Origin: Sulfuricurvum sp.
GTDB taxonomy: Bacteria > Campylobacterota > Campylobacteria > Campylobacterales > Sulfurimonadaceae
Assembly (NCBI GenBank): GCA_030696285.1
Contig: JAUYSQ010000116.1
Location: 1 to 44,306, forward strand
Direction of reading: 5' to 3'
DNA length: 44,306 nt
Shown piece by piece: positions 36,957-43,979 of the stretch; the stretch's first letter is position 1, and each line of letters opens with the position of its first letter. The notes below the pieces were generated by a model. That model made no database searches, was not told the origin of the DNA, and worked only from the letters and a program-made list of their open reading frames with translations. The position numbers were made by a program, and so were the translations under genes.

Positions 36957-38110
36957 TGTCTGATACAAGAGAAGTAATATCAAGTGGTAACCACTTAGCA
37001 GCACTAGCGGGAGCAGATGCTGGATGTAGATTTATGGCGGGTTATCCAATTACACCTTCATCAGAAGTAATCGAACAAATGTCTGATTTACTGCCAAAAC
37101 GTGGCGGTTCTTGTATTCAGATGGAAGACGAGATTGCTGCTGTTGCTGCTGCAATTGGTGCTGGTATGGCTGGTCATAGAACAATGACAGCAACTTCGGG
37201 TCCTGGTATTTCACTAAAAGCAGAAAACTTGGGTCTTGCACAAATGTGTGAAGTTCCTTTGGTTGTTGTAAACGTTATGCGTGGTGGTCCATCAACAGGT
37301 CTTCCAACGCGTGTATCTCAAGGTGATGTTCGTCAAGCGAAAAATCCATCTCATGGTGACTACCGTTCAATTACTTTATGTGCTGGTAATTTAGCTGAGT
37401 GTTATACTGAAACAGTACGAGCATTCAACTTAGCGGATCGTTTCATGCAGCCTGTATTTGTTTTACTGGATGAAACAATCGGTCACATGCATGGTAAGGC
37501 AATTATTCCTACACCTGAAGCCGTTACAGCGGGCGTTGTTCCACGTAAACAATTTACTGGTGCGCCTGAAGATTACCATCCTTATGAGTGTGAGTCAGAT
37601 CAACCAGCAGTCCTTAACAAGATGTTTGAAGGCTACCGTTACCATTTTACAGGTCTTCACCATGATAAAAATGGTTTCCCAACTGAGGAAATTGAGACAT
37701 GTCGTAAACTTATCCAACGTCTTGAAGATAAGGTTATGTTGCATACAGATGAACTTGAATTAAATGAAGAGTTTATGCTTGATGATATGACAGGTGAAGA
37801 AGGAGAAGTATTAATCATTGCTTATGGTTCTGTTTCGCTTTCAGCTAAAGAAGCAATTCGTCACTTACGTGCTGCAGGTATTAAAGCGGGTCTTTTCCGT
37901 CCACTAACACTATGGCCTTCTCCAGAGAAATCTATCAAAAAGTATACTGATATGATTAAAAACGTACTTTGTGTTGAGTTAAATATCAGACAATATACAG
38001 AAGAAGTAGAACGTGTTTCATCTAGACTTGATATCGAAGGTCTATTTAAAGTTAATGGTCGTCCAATTTCTCCTTATGAAATTGTTAGCAAAGTAAAAGA
38101 GGTATTCTAA
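36956..38110 (+). CDS. oorA: 2-oxoglutarate:ferredoxin oxidoreductase, alpha subunit
   Basis: The 384-aa alpha subunit contains the pyrimidine-binding half of the thiamine enzyme and the transketolase C-terminal-like domain. Visible motifs are AGYPITPSSEVIEQM (about 28-42), QMEDEIAAVAAAIGAGMAG, and TATSGPGISLKAENLGLAQ. VLIIAYGSVS opens the C-terminal domain. Starts and stops overlap by 1 nt with oorD and oorB (TAATG), giving tight stoichiometric coupling. Confidence 0.96.
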   Translation: MSDTREVISSGNHLAALAGADAGCRFMAGYPITPSSEVIEQMSDLLPKRGGSCIQMEDEIAAVAAAIGAGMAGHRTMTATSGPGISLKAENLGLAQMCEVPLVVVNVMRGGPSTGLPTRVSQGDVRQAKNPSHGDYRSITLCAGNLAECYTETVRAFNLADRFMQPVFVLLDETIGHMHGKAIIPTPEAVTAGVVPRKQFTGAPEDYHPYECESDQPAVLNKMFEGYRYHFTGLHHDKNGFPTEEIETCRKLIQRLEDKVMLHTDELELNEEFMLDDMTGEEGEVLIIAYGSVSLSAKEAIRHLRAAGIKAGLFRPLTLWPSPEKSIKKYTDMIKNVLCVELNIRQYTEEVERVSSRLDIEGLFKVNGRPISPYEIVSKVKEVF

Positions 38111-38967
38111 TGGCATTCAATTATGACCAATATTTAAGACTTGAAAAAATGCCAACACTTTGGTGTTGGGGTTGTGGTGATGGTGTTATTCTTAAGGCAT
38201 TTATACGTGCTATAGAAAAAATGGGTGTTAAGCAAGATGATGTTTGTGTTGTTTCTGGTATCGGTTGTTCAGGACGCTTTTCATCGTATGTTGACTTCAA
38301 TACAGTGCATACAACTCACGGACGTACTGTCGCCTTCGCAACAGGTATTAAAATGATGCACCCAGATAAAATTGTTGTATGTGTTGCCGGTGATGGTGAT
38401 GCTCTTGCTATTGGTGGTAATCATACTATCCATGGAGCTCGACGAAATATTGACATAACGTTAATCATTATCAATAACTTTATCTACGGTTTGACAAATT
38501 CACAAACGTCTCCAACGACTCCTCAAGGTATGTGGACCGTTACGCAAAAAGTAGGTAATATTGATCCTACTTTTGATGCTTGTGCTCTTGGTATTGCGTC
38601 TGGTGCTTCTTTTGTTGCACGTGAGAGTATGCTTGACCCTAAGAAGCTTGAGAAAATCTTTGTTAAGGCTATGGAGCATAGAGGTTTCTCTTTCCTTGAT
38701 ATCCTTTCCAACTGTCATATTAACCTTGGTCGTAAGAACAAGATGGTTTCTGCAATGGATAACCTTAACTGGATTGACAGTATCACTATGCCTGTTAAGA
38801 AATACAATGAGCTTCCAGAAGAAGAAAAACTTAACATCTTGCCAACCGGTATCTTAAAAGAAGATACAAAGGTTAGAGAATATTGCGATATGTATCAAGA
38901 TATTATCGATGCACACCAAGGTAAACGTGCAAATATTACACAAGACGACTTTGAGAAAAAAATATAA
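38110..38967 (+). CDS. oorB: 2-oxoglutarate:ferredoxin oxidoreductase, beta subunit
   Basis: The 285-aa subunit binds thiamine pyrophosphate and catalyses the C-C step. It shows TLWCWGCGDGVILKAF (about 16-31), GIGCSGRFSSYVDF, and the TPP/Mg motif GDGDALAIGGNHTIH followed by INNFIYGLTNSQTSPTTP. The TNSQTSPTT loop is shared by 2-oxoglutarate- and pyruvate-type enzymes. The DABC composition and the sucCD neighbours support the 2-oxoglutarate assignment. oorC follows at 9 nt with AAGGAG. Confidence 0.96.
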   Translation: MAFNYDQYLRLEKMPTLWCWGCGDGVILKAFIRAIEKMGVKQDDVCVVSGIGCSGRFSSYVDFNTVHTTHGRTVAFATGIKMMHPDKIVVCVAGDGDALAIGGNHTIHGARRNIDITLIIINNFIYGLTNSQTSPTTPQGMWTVTQKVGNIDPTFDACALGIASGASFVARESMLDPKKLEKIFVKAMEHRGFSFLDILSNCHINLGRKNKMVSAMDNLNWIDSITMPVKKYNELPEEEKLNILPTGILKEDTKVREYCDMYQDIIDAHQGKRANITQDDFEKKI

Positions 38968-38976
38968 GGAGAACTG

Positions 38977-39540
38977 ATGAGCAAGACATTAATGAGATTT
39001 ACGGGTGTTGGTGGTCAGGGTGTTCTCCTTGCTGGTGAGATTTTTGCTGCTGCAAAAATTGCAACAGGTGGAGAAGGCCTAAAAACAGCAACGTATACAT
39101 CACAAGTTCGTGGTGGACCAACAGTTGTTGATATTCAACTCGATGATCAAGAAATTTATTACCCCTATGCAAATGATGGCGAAATTGGTTTTATGCTTTC
39201 AGTTGCAAACGTTTCTTATAACTCATTCAAAGATGGTGTTCAACCTGGTGGAATAATTGTTGTTGATCCTAACCTTGTTCACCCAACGGATGAAGATCGT
39301 AAAATGTGGAAGATCTTCGAGATTCCTATTATTACTATCGCTAAAGAAGAAGTAGGAAACGTAATTACTCAATCCGTTGTTGCACTTGCTATTGCAAACA
39401 CTATGATGAATGCTGTTGATAAGAAAACTCTTGTTGATACAATGCTTTCAAAAGTACCTGCAAAAGTTCATGCTGCTAACTTAAAAGCTTATGACCTAGG
39501 TGAAAAATACGCTAAAGAAGCTATGGCTAAAGCGGTATAA
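38977..39540 (+). CDS. oorC: 2-oxoglutarate:ferredoxin oxidoreductase, gamma subunit
   Basis: The 187-aa gamma subunit of the OorDABC complex. It has the family opening RFTGVGGQGVLLAGEIFA (about 7-24) and TYTSQVRGGPTVVDIQL, where the POR gamma domain contacts CoA and the alpha subunit. It is the last gene of the reductive TCA operon: a good terminator starts 4 nt after its stop. Confidence 0.96.
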   Translation: MSKTLMRFTGVGGQGVLLAGEIFAAAKIATGGEGLKTATYTSQVRGGPTVVDIQLDDQEIYYPYANDGEIGFMLSVANVSYNSFKDGVQPGGIIVVDPNLVHPTDEDRKMWKIFEIPIITIAKEEVGNVITQSVVALAIANTMMNAVDKKTLVDTMLSKVPAKVHAANLKAYDLGEKYAKEAMAKAV

Positions 39541-39543
39541 CTC

Positions 39544-39566
39544 TTTTCCGCTTTTGCGGAAAATTA
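39544..39566 (+). terminator. Rho-independent terminator of the oor operon
   Basis: A perfect 8-bp stem TTTTCCGC/GCGGAAAA with a TTTT loop, followed by TTATTCTTC. It starts 4 nt after the oorC stop. It marks the end of the central-carbon block. Confidence 0.7.
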
Positions 39567-39680
39567 TTCTTCACTTATTCCTTCAATTTTCTTCTTTATA
39601 AAACTATTTTAATCATAGTGTTAATCTGATTATTAATGTACAATTGGATACTCTTTCGTAAATAATATGAGGGAGTGGAT

Positions 39681-39977
39681 ATGAATAAATTTGATGCATT
39701 ATTTGAGGATGAAGATGATATTTTTGGAGGTACTCCAAAGTCAAAATATTGGGATATTTCAAACCAAATCAGTAAAGATTTGATGCAAGATGAATTTGAT
39801 CATGTTATTATGCGTCTCGCTGTTATGGAAAAAATGCTTATGAAAATTCACGATGAAGAGATGCTCGATAAAATTATTAAAAATTATTATTATGAGAATG
39901 TCGATGAGATTGAGGTGCTAAAAAAGAGCATGTATATGGAACTTGCAGGAAAGCTTATATATCGACTTGCTGACTAA
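39681..39977 (+). CDS. Conserved-looking small acidic protein of unknown function, 98 aa
   Basis: Not recognised. The N-terminus is strongly acidic and low in complexity (NKFDALFEDEDDIFGGTPK). The rest is predicted to be mainly helical, with Met/Asp/Glu-rich heptad-like segments (MRLAVMEKMLMKIHDEEMLDKIIKNYYYENVDEIEVLKKSM). There is no signal peptide, TM or cysteine. The ATG at 39681 is preferred over the tracked GTG 39675 because GGGAG ends 5 nt upstream. It stands alone: terminator before, hairpin cluster after. TAATCTGATTA, a perfect 5+1+5 inverted repeat, lies 49 nt upstream and might be an operator. Could be a cytosolic adaptor or partner protein; no function is claimed. Confidence 0.75.
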   Translation: MNKFDALFEDEDDIFGGTPKSKYWDISNQISKDLMQDEFDHVIMRLAVMEKMLMKIHDEEMLDKIIKNYYYENVDEIEVLKKSMYMELAGKLIYRLAD

Positions 39978-40006
39978 ATGATACTTTAGGCAGAAGTTAC
40001 TCTACA

Positions 40007-40043
40007 TTTGCTTCTTTGGTATTCAATATACCAAAGAAGCAAA
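40007..40043 (+). other. Strong intergenic hairpin (16-bp perfect stem)
   Basis: TTTGCTTCTTTGGTAT and ATACCAAAGAAGCAAA form a perfect 16-bp stem around a 5-nt loop (TCAAT), 30 nt downstream of the 98-aa gene. No T-run follows, so it is not a standard terminator. It could be a 3'-end stabiliser, part of a small RNA or the trace of a mobile repeat. Confidence 0.6.
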
Positions 40044-40070
40044 AGCCAAACTCGGAATGTAATTAATTCC

Positions 40071-40096
40071 TTATATGCGGTTTGACCCGCATATAA
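40071..40096 (+). other. Second intergenic hairpin
   Basis: TTATATGCGG and CCGCATATAA form a perfect 10-bp stem around TTTGAC, followed by TCTTCATTCAC. A weaker GGAAT/ATTCC pair lies between this and the 16-bp hairpin. Together they occupy about 90 of the 255 intergenic bases; the remainder (40097-40232) is AT-rich. Confidence 0.5.
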
Positions 40097-40194
40097 TCTT
40101 CATTCACACCTTCTGTTTATTTATTATATTATCTTATTTTTTAACCTCTAATATCTTCTTAAAAATGCCCTAAATTACATTTTTTTATAACCTC

Positions 40195-40200
40195 TATGAT
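40195..40200 (+). promoter_or_regulatory. Possible -10 box of the sensor operon
   Basis: TATGAT, 33 nt before the preferred ATG of the SBP-like gene, within very AT-rich DNA. Weak, but the best match near the start. Confidence 0.3.
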
Positions 40201-40232
40201 AGAATTATTTATTAAATTATTTGTTGGACTGT

Positions 40233-41429
40233 ATGATAAGAATTATTTTATTTTGTTTGGTGTTTTTTACTCTTTTTGCTCATGCTCAGACTAAAAAGAG
40301 AATTTTTATACTTCATTCGTATTCGCACGAGTACAGTTGGACTAAATTACAGCATGATAATTTTGTGAGCAAGATGCAAGAGTCATGTTCTTTACCACTT
40401 GAGATTTCTGTAGAGTATTTGGATACAAAACGTCTTAAATTATCAAATGAGTATCAATCCTTTTTTTTATCGTATTTGCAGAAAAAGTACGAGGGTTATC
40501 GTCCGGATGCTGTTTATGTAACGGATGATAATGCATTAAAGTTTTTTTTACATTATCAAGGACAATTATTTTCGGATATCCCCCTCTTTTTTTCGGGAAT
40601 CAATGATCTTTCGTTAGCACATACTCTCGATGTTATTCAATATAAAGGGGTGTATGAGACGAAAGAGATTATCCCTAACATAGAGCTTATCCGTCAGTTT
40701 TCCCCTCCGACGCGTGAGATATGGATTGTTGGAGACACCTCGAATACGTATCGTTCCATTGAATCTGATATGCGAGCAAAAATATCTCAATACCCCAAAT
40801 ACACGTTTCATTTTATCTCTTCTTCACGAATCGATGAAATTACGGAAAAACTTCCAAACTCTCCTAAAACTTTTGTTTTATTGACAACAATTGGAGAGTT
40901 AAGTGATTCTAATGGAGATAATCTTACACTAAAAGAGTCGATTGCTATTCTGAAACAAAAACCAAATCTTATTCTGTGCAGTATGGAAGATGCTTACGTA
41001 CAAGGAGGAGTTGTCGGCGGTTTTGTGACGAGTGGTGTAAAACAGGGAACTCATGCTGCTGAGCTTGTGATCCGTTATTTTAACGGTGAATCTTTAAAAA
41101 ATATTTCATCCGTCATCACAAGTCCGAATGTTTATATGTTCGATCGTAAAGCATTAATGGAATCACGATTGATACTCTCTGAATACATTGCGCGAGATGC
41201 AGTAATTTTGCACGATAAAAAAACTTTTCTGGAGCGTTATCAACATATAATTTTAAATACTTTTTTTATAGTATTGGTCCTTTTTTTACTTTTTCTGCTT
41301 ATCGTCTTTTTTATTGCTTTGCAAAATAATGCTCACTTGAAAAAATTAGAAGCAGCACTTCAGGAGAGTTCTGATGAAGTGTCGATTCTCAAAGAGAAAC
41401 TTGTTTTAATGGAACAGCTCTATGAATAA
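40233..41429 (+). CDS. Membrane-anchored periplasmic binding protein (ABC_sub_bind type) with coiled-coil tail, no output domain
   Basis: A 398-aa protein with a signal peptide (MIRIILFCLVFFTLFAHAQ) and a type 1 periplasmic-binding fold of about 290 residues opening KKRIFILHSYSHEYSWT. The pattern DAVYVTDDNALKFF and the GGVVGGFVTSGVKQGTHAAELV segment match the sensory domains seen on many two-component or GGDEF proteins (ABC_sub_bind/PF04392). A single TM follows (about 335-360), then a coiled coil (LEAALQESSDEVSILKEKL) to the end. Such domains normally lead into a kinase or GGDEF; here the protein simply stops. The ATG at 40233 is preferred to the tracked TTG 40221. The next gene overlaps by 8 nt. 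Confidence 0.78.
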   Translation: MIRIILFCLVFFTLFAHAQTKKRIFILHSYSHEYSWTKLQHDNFVSKMQESCSLPLEISVEYLDTKRLKLSNEYQSFFLSYLQKKYEGYRPDAVYVTDDNALKFFLHYQGQLFSDIPLFFSGINDLSLAHTLDVIQYKGVYETKEIIPNIELIRQFSPPTREIWIVGDTSNTYRSIESDMRAKISQYPKYTFHFISSSRIDEITEKLPNSPKTFVLLTTIGELSDSNGDNLTLKESIAILKQKPNLILCSMEDAYVQGGVVGGFVTSGVKQGTHAAELVIRYFNGESLKNISSVITSPNVYMFDRKALMESRLILSEYIARDAVILHDKKTFLERYQHIILNTFFIVLVLFLLFLLIVFFIALQNNAHLKKLEAALQESSDEVSILKEKLVLMEQLYE

Positions 41430-42003
41430 AAAAATTATTTTAGCAATTATTTTTTTTATTTTACTCTTAGTCATCTTTCCATTTGTTCAAACGTTCTTTT
41501 TTTCCCAACAAACAAGCGGTAAAATCGTTATTGATCAACCTATTGATGCCCCTTATCTCCAGCATCCAAAAAAAGATTTGACGTTGGTTTTTTTTGGATA
41601 TGTTGGATGTACAAAAGTATGTACCCCTATCTTGCATCAAGTGGATGATTTTTATGATTCTCCCTCTTTCGCACCGCTAAAGCCGTTTGTTGGATTCTCT
41701 TTTGTCAATTTGATGCCCGAAATAGCACCTGATCAGCCCAAAGCATTTGCACAGTCGTTTAATCCTGCGTTTGATGGGGTCTATCTCACCCAAAAAGAAC
41801 TGATGGGGATTGACAGAGATTTTTCTCTTTTTTTCTCAAAAAGTCTTGCGGATTCTGGAGAAATCGATCACAGTGATCACCTTTATCTTATTGAGACACA
41901 ACAGAGCGGTACGGTAGTTCTAAAAAATATTTATACAACCCATCCGATAAATAAATCCTTGATCATCGCGGATATTTACACATACTTAAATGAGACAAAA
42001 TGA
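41422..42003 (+). CDS. SCO1/SenC-like thioredoxin-fold protein, membrane-anchored
   Basis: A 193-aa protein with one N-terminal TM (about 5-27) and a periplasmic thioredoxin-fold domain. The copper-binding CxxxC of SCO proteins is seen in GYVGCTKVC (C63, C67), and the third ligand is probably H150 in EIDHSDHLYLIE. SCO proteins deliver Cu to the CuA site of cytochrome oxidase or act in redox sensing. No cytochrome oxidase gene is in this window. It overlaps the SBP gene by 8 nt and the GGDEF-EAL gene by 4 nt, which points to a part in signalling; this is inference. Confidence 0.82.
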   Translation: MNKKIILAIIFFILLLVIFPFVQTFFFSQQTSGKIVIDQPIDAPYLQHPKKDLTLVFFGYVGCTKVCTPILHQVDDFYDSPSFAPLKPFVGFSFVNLMPEIAPDQPKAFAQSFNPAFDGVYLTQKELMGIDRDFSLFFSKSLADSGEIDHSDHLYLIETQQSGTVVLKNIYTTHPINKSLIIADIYTYLNETK

Positions 42004-43934
42004 ATGACACTATGCAAGAAAATCTTTTGAAACTCCCTTCCGTACCCGATTTCGCTCAAAAAAATTTCAAAGAGCATTTTCTTCAAGCTGATAAAGTAAT
42101 GCTGGTTCTGATTGGTATTCAATGGATTATCGCCACTTTCATTACATCGATTAGCTACGATACCTATTTGTATGGCTTTATTGGGGGAGGACTCATTACC
42201 CTGATTTTATTCTTTGCTTACCGTTCTTTCAAAGGAACACAAGTGATGCGGGCTCTGGTGGCTGTAGGGATGATGTTATTTTCGCTGATCTATATTCAAC
42301 AGCACCTTGGGCGTATAGAGATGCATTTCCATGTCTTTATTGCATTGGCAATTCTCTCCCTTTATAAAGATGTAGTGCCTGTTTTTGTAGCCGCCGCTAC
42401 AACGATTATTCACCACGCAGTTTTTAACTTTTTGCAGTTGAATGAGATTTCACTTTTTGGAATGCCGGTGATGGTCTTCAATTATGGGTGCGGAACAGAT
42501 ATTGTCTTTTTGCACGGTATATTTGTGATTGCCGAAGCATTGGTACTCGGATATATTATCAAATTACAGATTGAATACGGAGTAGAACTCAACCGTTCTG
42601 AAAATCAGATATTGGGACTAAACGAAGAGCTTAGTTTTACGTCACTGCATGATTCTTTGACAGGTCTGCCGAATCGATACAATCTTTACTCACAGCTTAA
42701 GCTCATGGTGGCCAATGCTAACCGATATGAGCGTAAATTTGCCGTATTGTTTTTGGATTTGGATCATTTTAAAAACATCAATGACACTCTTGGCCACAAT
42801 GTGGGAGATGGACTGTTGAAAGCAGTTTCACAAAAACTCAACTCAATAATCCGAGAGAATGATATTGTTGCACGTATCGGTGGAGATGAATTTATCATTG
42901 TCCTTAATGATTTTAGCGATTCAGGGACATTGGAACAGGTTATTTCGAAAATTCTCGATACCTTTCACCGCGAGTGGATTGTCCAAAATCATTTTTTAAG
43001 GCTCTCGACCAGTATTGGTGTTGCTATCTATCCGGATGATTCCAAAGAGATTAATGAACTGATGAAATTTGCAGATATCGCAATGTACAAAGCCAAATCA
43101 GAAGGGAGAGACCAGTTCAGCTTTTTTACGGCTACGTTAAATGCTCAAGTCCATGAAGAGGTCAATATCGCCCATGATATGCACCGCGCGTTGGAAGATC
43201 GAGAATTTGTGTTGTACTATCAGCCGAAAATTCATATTTTGAGCGGGAAAATTATCGGAGCAGAAGCATTGATCCGCTGGAATCATCATGAAAAAGGGTT
43301 AATCTATCCTAACAATTTCATTACGATCGCCGAAAATACCGGTTTCATTTTAAAATTGGGGACATGGATTATTGAAGAGACGGCAGAGATGATCAGTCGT
43401 TTACAACATAGCGGATATACGGATGTCCATGTCTCATGCAATGTTTCGACACGACAATTTCAAAATCTTCATTTGTTTTCAGATATCGAAAATGCCATTC
43501 GTAATAATGAAATCAATGCGAATCAATTTGCTATTGAAATCACTGAAAGTGTTATGATGGAATATCTTGAAGTGACCCTCGAAGTGCTTAAAAGAATTAA
43601 AAACTTAGGTGTCCATATTTGTATGGATGATTTCGGTACCGGCTACTCATCATTATCCTATCTGCGACAGTTCCCGATCGATTCACTAAAAATCGATAAA
43701 AGTTTTGTGGATGATATTTCAGAGTATGAAAACAATGATCATATTCTACTTAACACGATCATCGCTATGGGACAAACATTAAATCTTAATGTCATTGCCG
43801 AAGGGGTTGAAGAAGCGTATCAGATGGAGTATTTGAAAGAAAGAGGATGCGAATATTATCAAGGATATTATTTTGCGAAGCCTGTGCCTGAAGATGAATT
43901 TTTTGTATTATTGGAAAAAAATAGGAAAATTTGA
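42000..43934 (+). CDS. GGDEF-EAL c-di-GMP enzyme with histidine-rich six-helix membrane sensor domain
   Basis: A 644-aa integral membrane protein. Residues about 33-190 form six predicted helices with clustered histidines: H102, H109 and H111 (GRIEMHFHVF), H138/H139 (TTIIHHAVFNFLQ) and H172. The GGDEF domain (about 216-375) has an intact GGDEF (294-298) and an RxxD inhibitory site (R285-E-N-D288). The EAL domain (about 395-640) has EAL at 422-424, MDDFGTGYSSL and IAEGVEE, so both synthesis and hydrolysis look possible. It overlaps the SCO-like gene by 4 nt. The membrane domain resembles those on some chemoreceptors and diguanylate cyclases; a metal or heme ligand is inference. Confidence 0.92.
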   Translation: MNDTMQENLLKLPSVPDFAQKNFKEHFLQADKVMLVLIGIQWIIATFITSISYDTYLYGFIGGGLITLILFFAYRSFKGTQVMRALVAVGMMLFSLIYIQQHLGRIEMHFHVFIALAILSLYKDVVPVFVAAATTIIHHAVFNFLQLNEISLFGMPVMVFNYGCGTDIVFLHGIFVIAEALVLGYIIKLQIEYGVELNRSENQILGLNEELSFTSLHDSLTGLPNRYNLYSQLKLMVANANRYERKFAVLFLDLDHFKNINDTLGHNVGDGLLKAVSQKLNSIIRENDIVARIGGDEFIIVLNDFSDSGTLEQVISKILDTFHREWIVQNHFLRLSTSIGVAIYPDDSKEINELMKFADIAMYKAKSEGRDQFSFFTATLNAQVHEEVNIAHDMHRALEDREFVLYYQPKIHILSGKIIGAEALIRWNHHEKGLIYPNNFITIAENTGFILKLGTWIIEETAEMISRLQHSGYTDVHVSCNVSTRQFQNLHLFSDIENAIRNNEINANQFAIEITESVMMEYLEVTLEVLKRIKNLGVHICMDDFGTGYSSLSYLRQFPIDSLKIDKSFVDDISEYENNDHILLNTIIAMGQTLNLNVIAEGVEEAYQMEYLKERGCEYYQGYYFAKPVPEDEFFVLLEKNRKI

Positions 43935-43953
43935 AAGGTACGATACTCCTTTC
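43933..43953 (+). terminator. Weak possible terminator after the GGDEF-EAL gene
   Basis: GAAAGG and CCTTTC form a 6-bp stem with a 9-nt loop, overlapping the stop region and followed by TAATCTAATAT. There is no clean T-run. It lies just before the rnpB promoter. Confidence 0.3.
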
Positions 43954-43968
43954 TAATCTAATATCCTT

Positions 43969-43974
43969 TATAAT
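43969..43974 (+). promoter_or_regulatory. -10 box of rnpB
   Basis: A perfect TATAAT ending 5 nt before the first base of the P1 helix of RNase P RNA at 43980, so the predicted start site coincides with the mature 5' end. Confidence 0.65.
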
Positions 43975-43979
43975 GCCAC

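Noticed and set aside
40233-41429. Frameshifted histidine kinase or GGDEF gene
   Set aside because: The following bases immediately encode the SCO-like protein from an overlapping ATG, and no kinase or cyclase motif occurs in other frames after the coiled coil.
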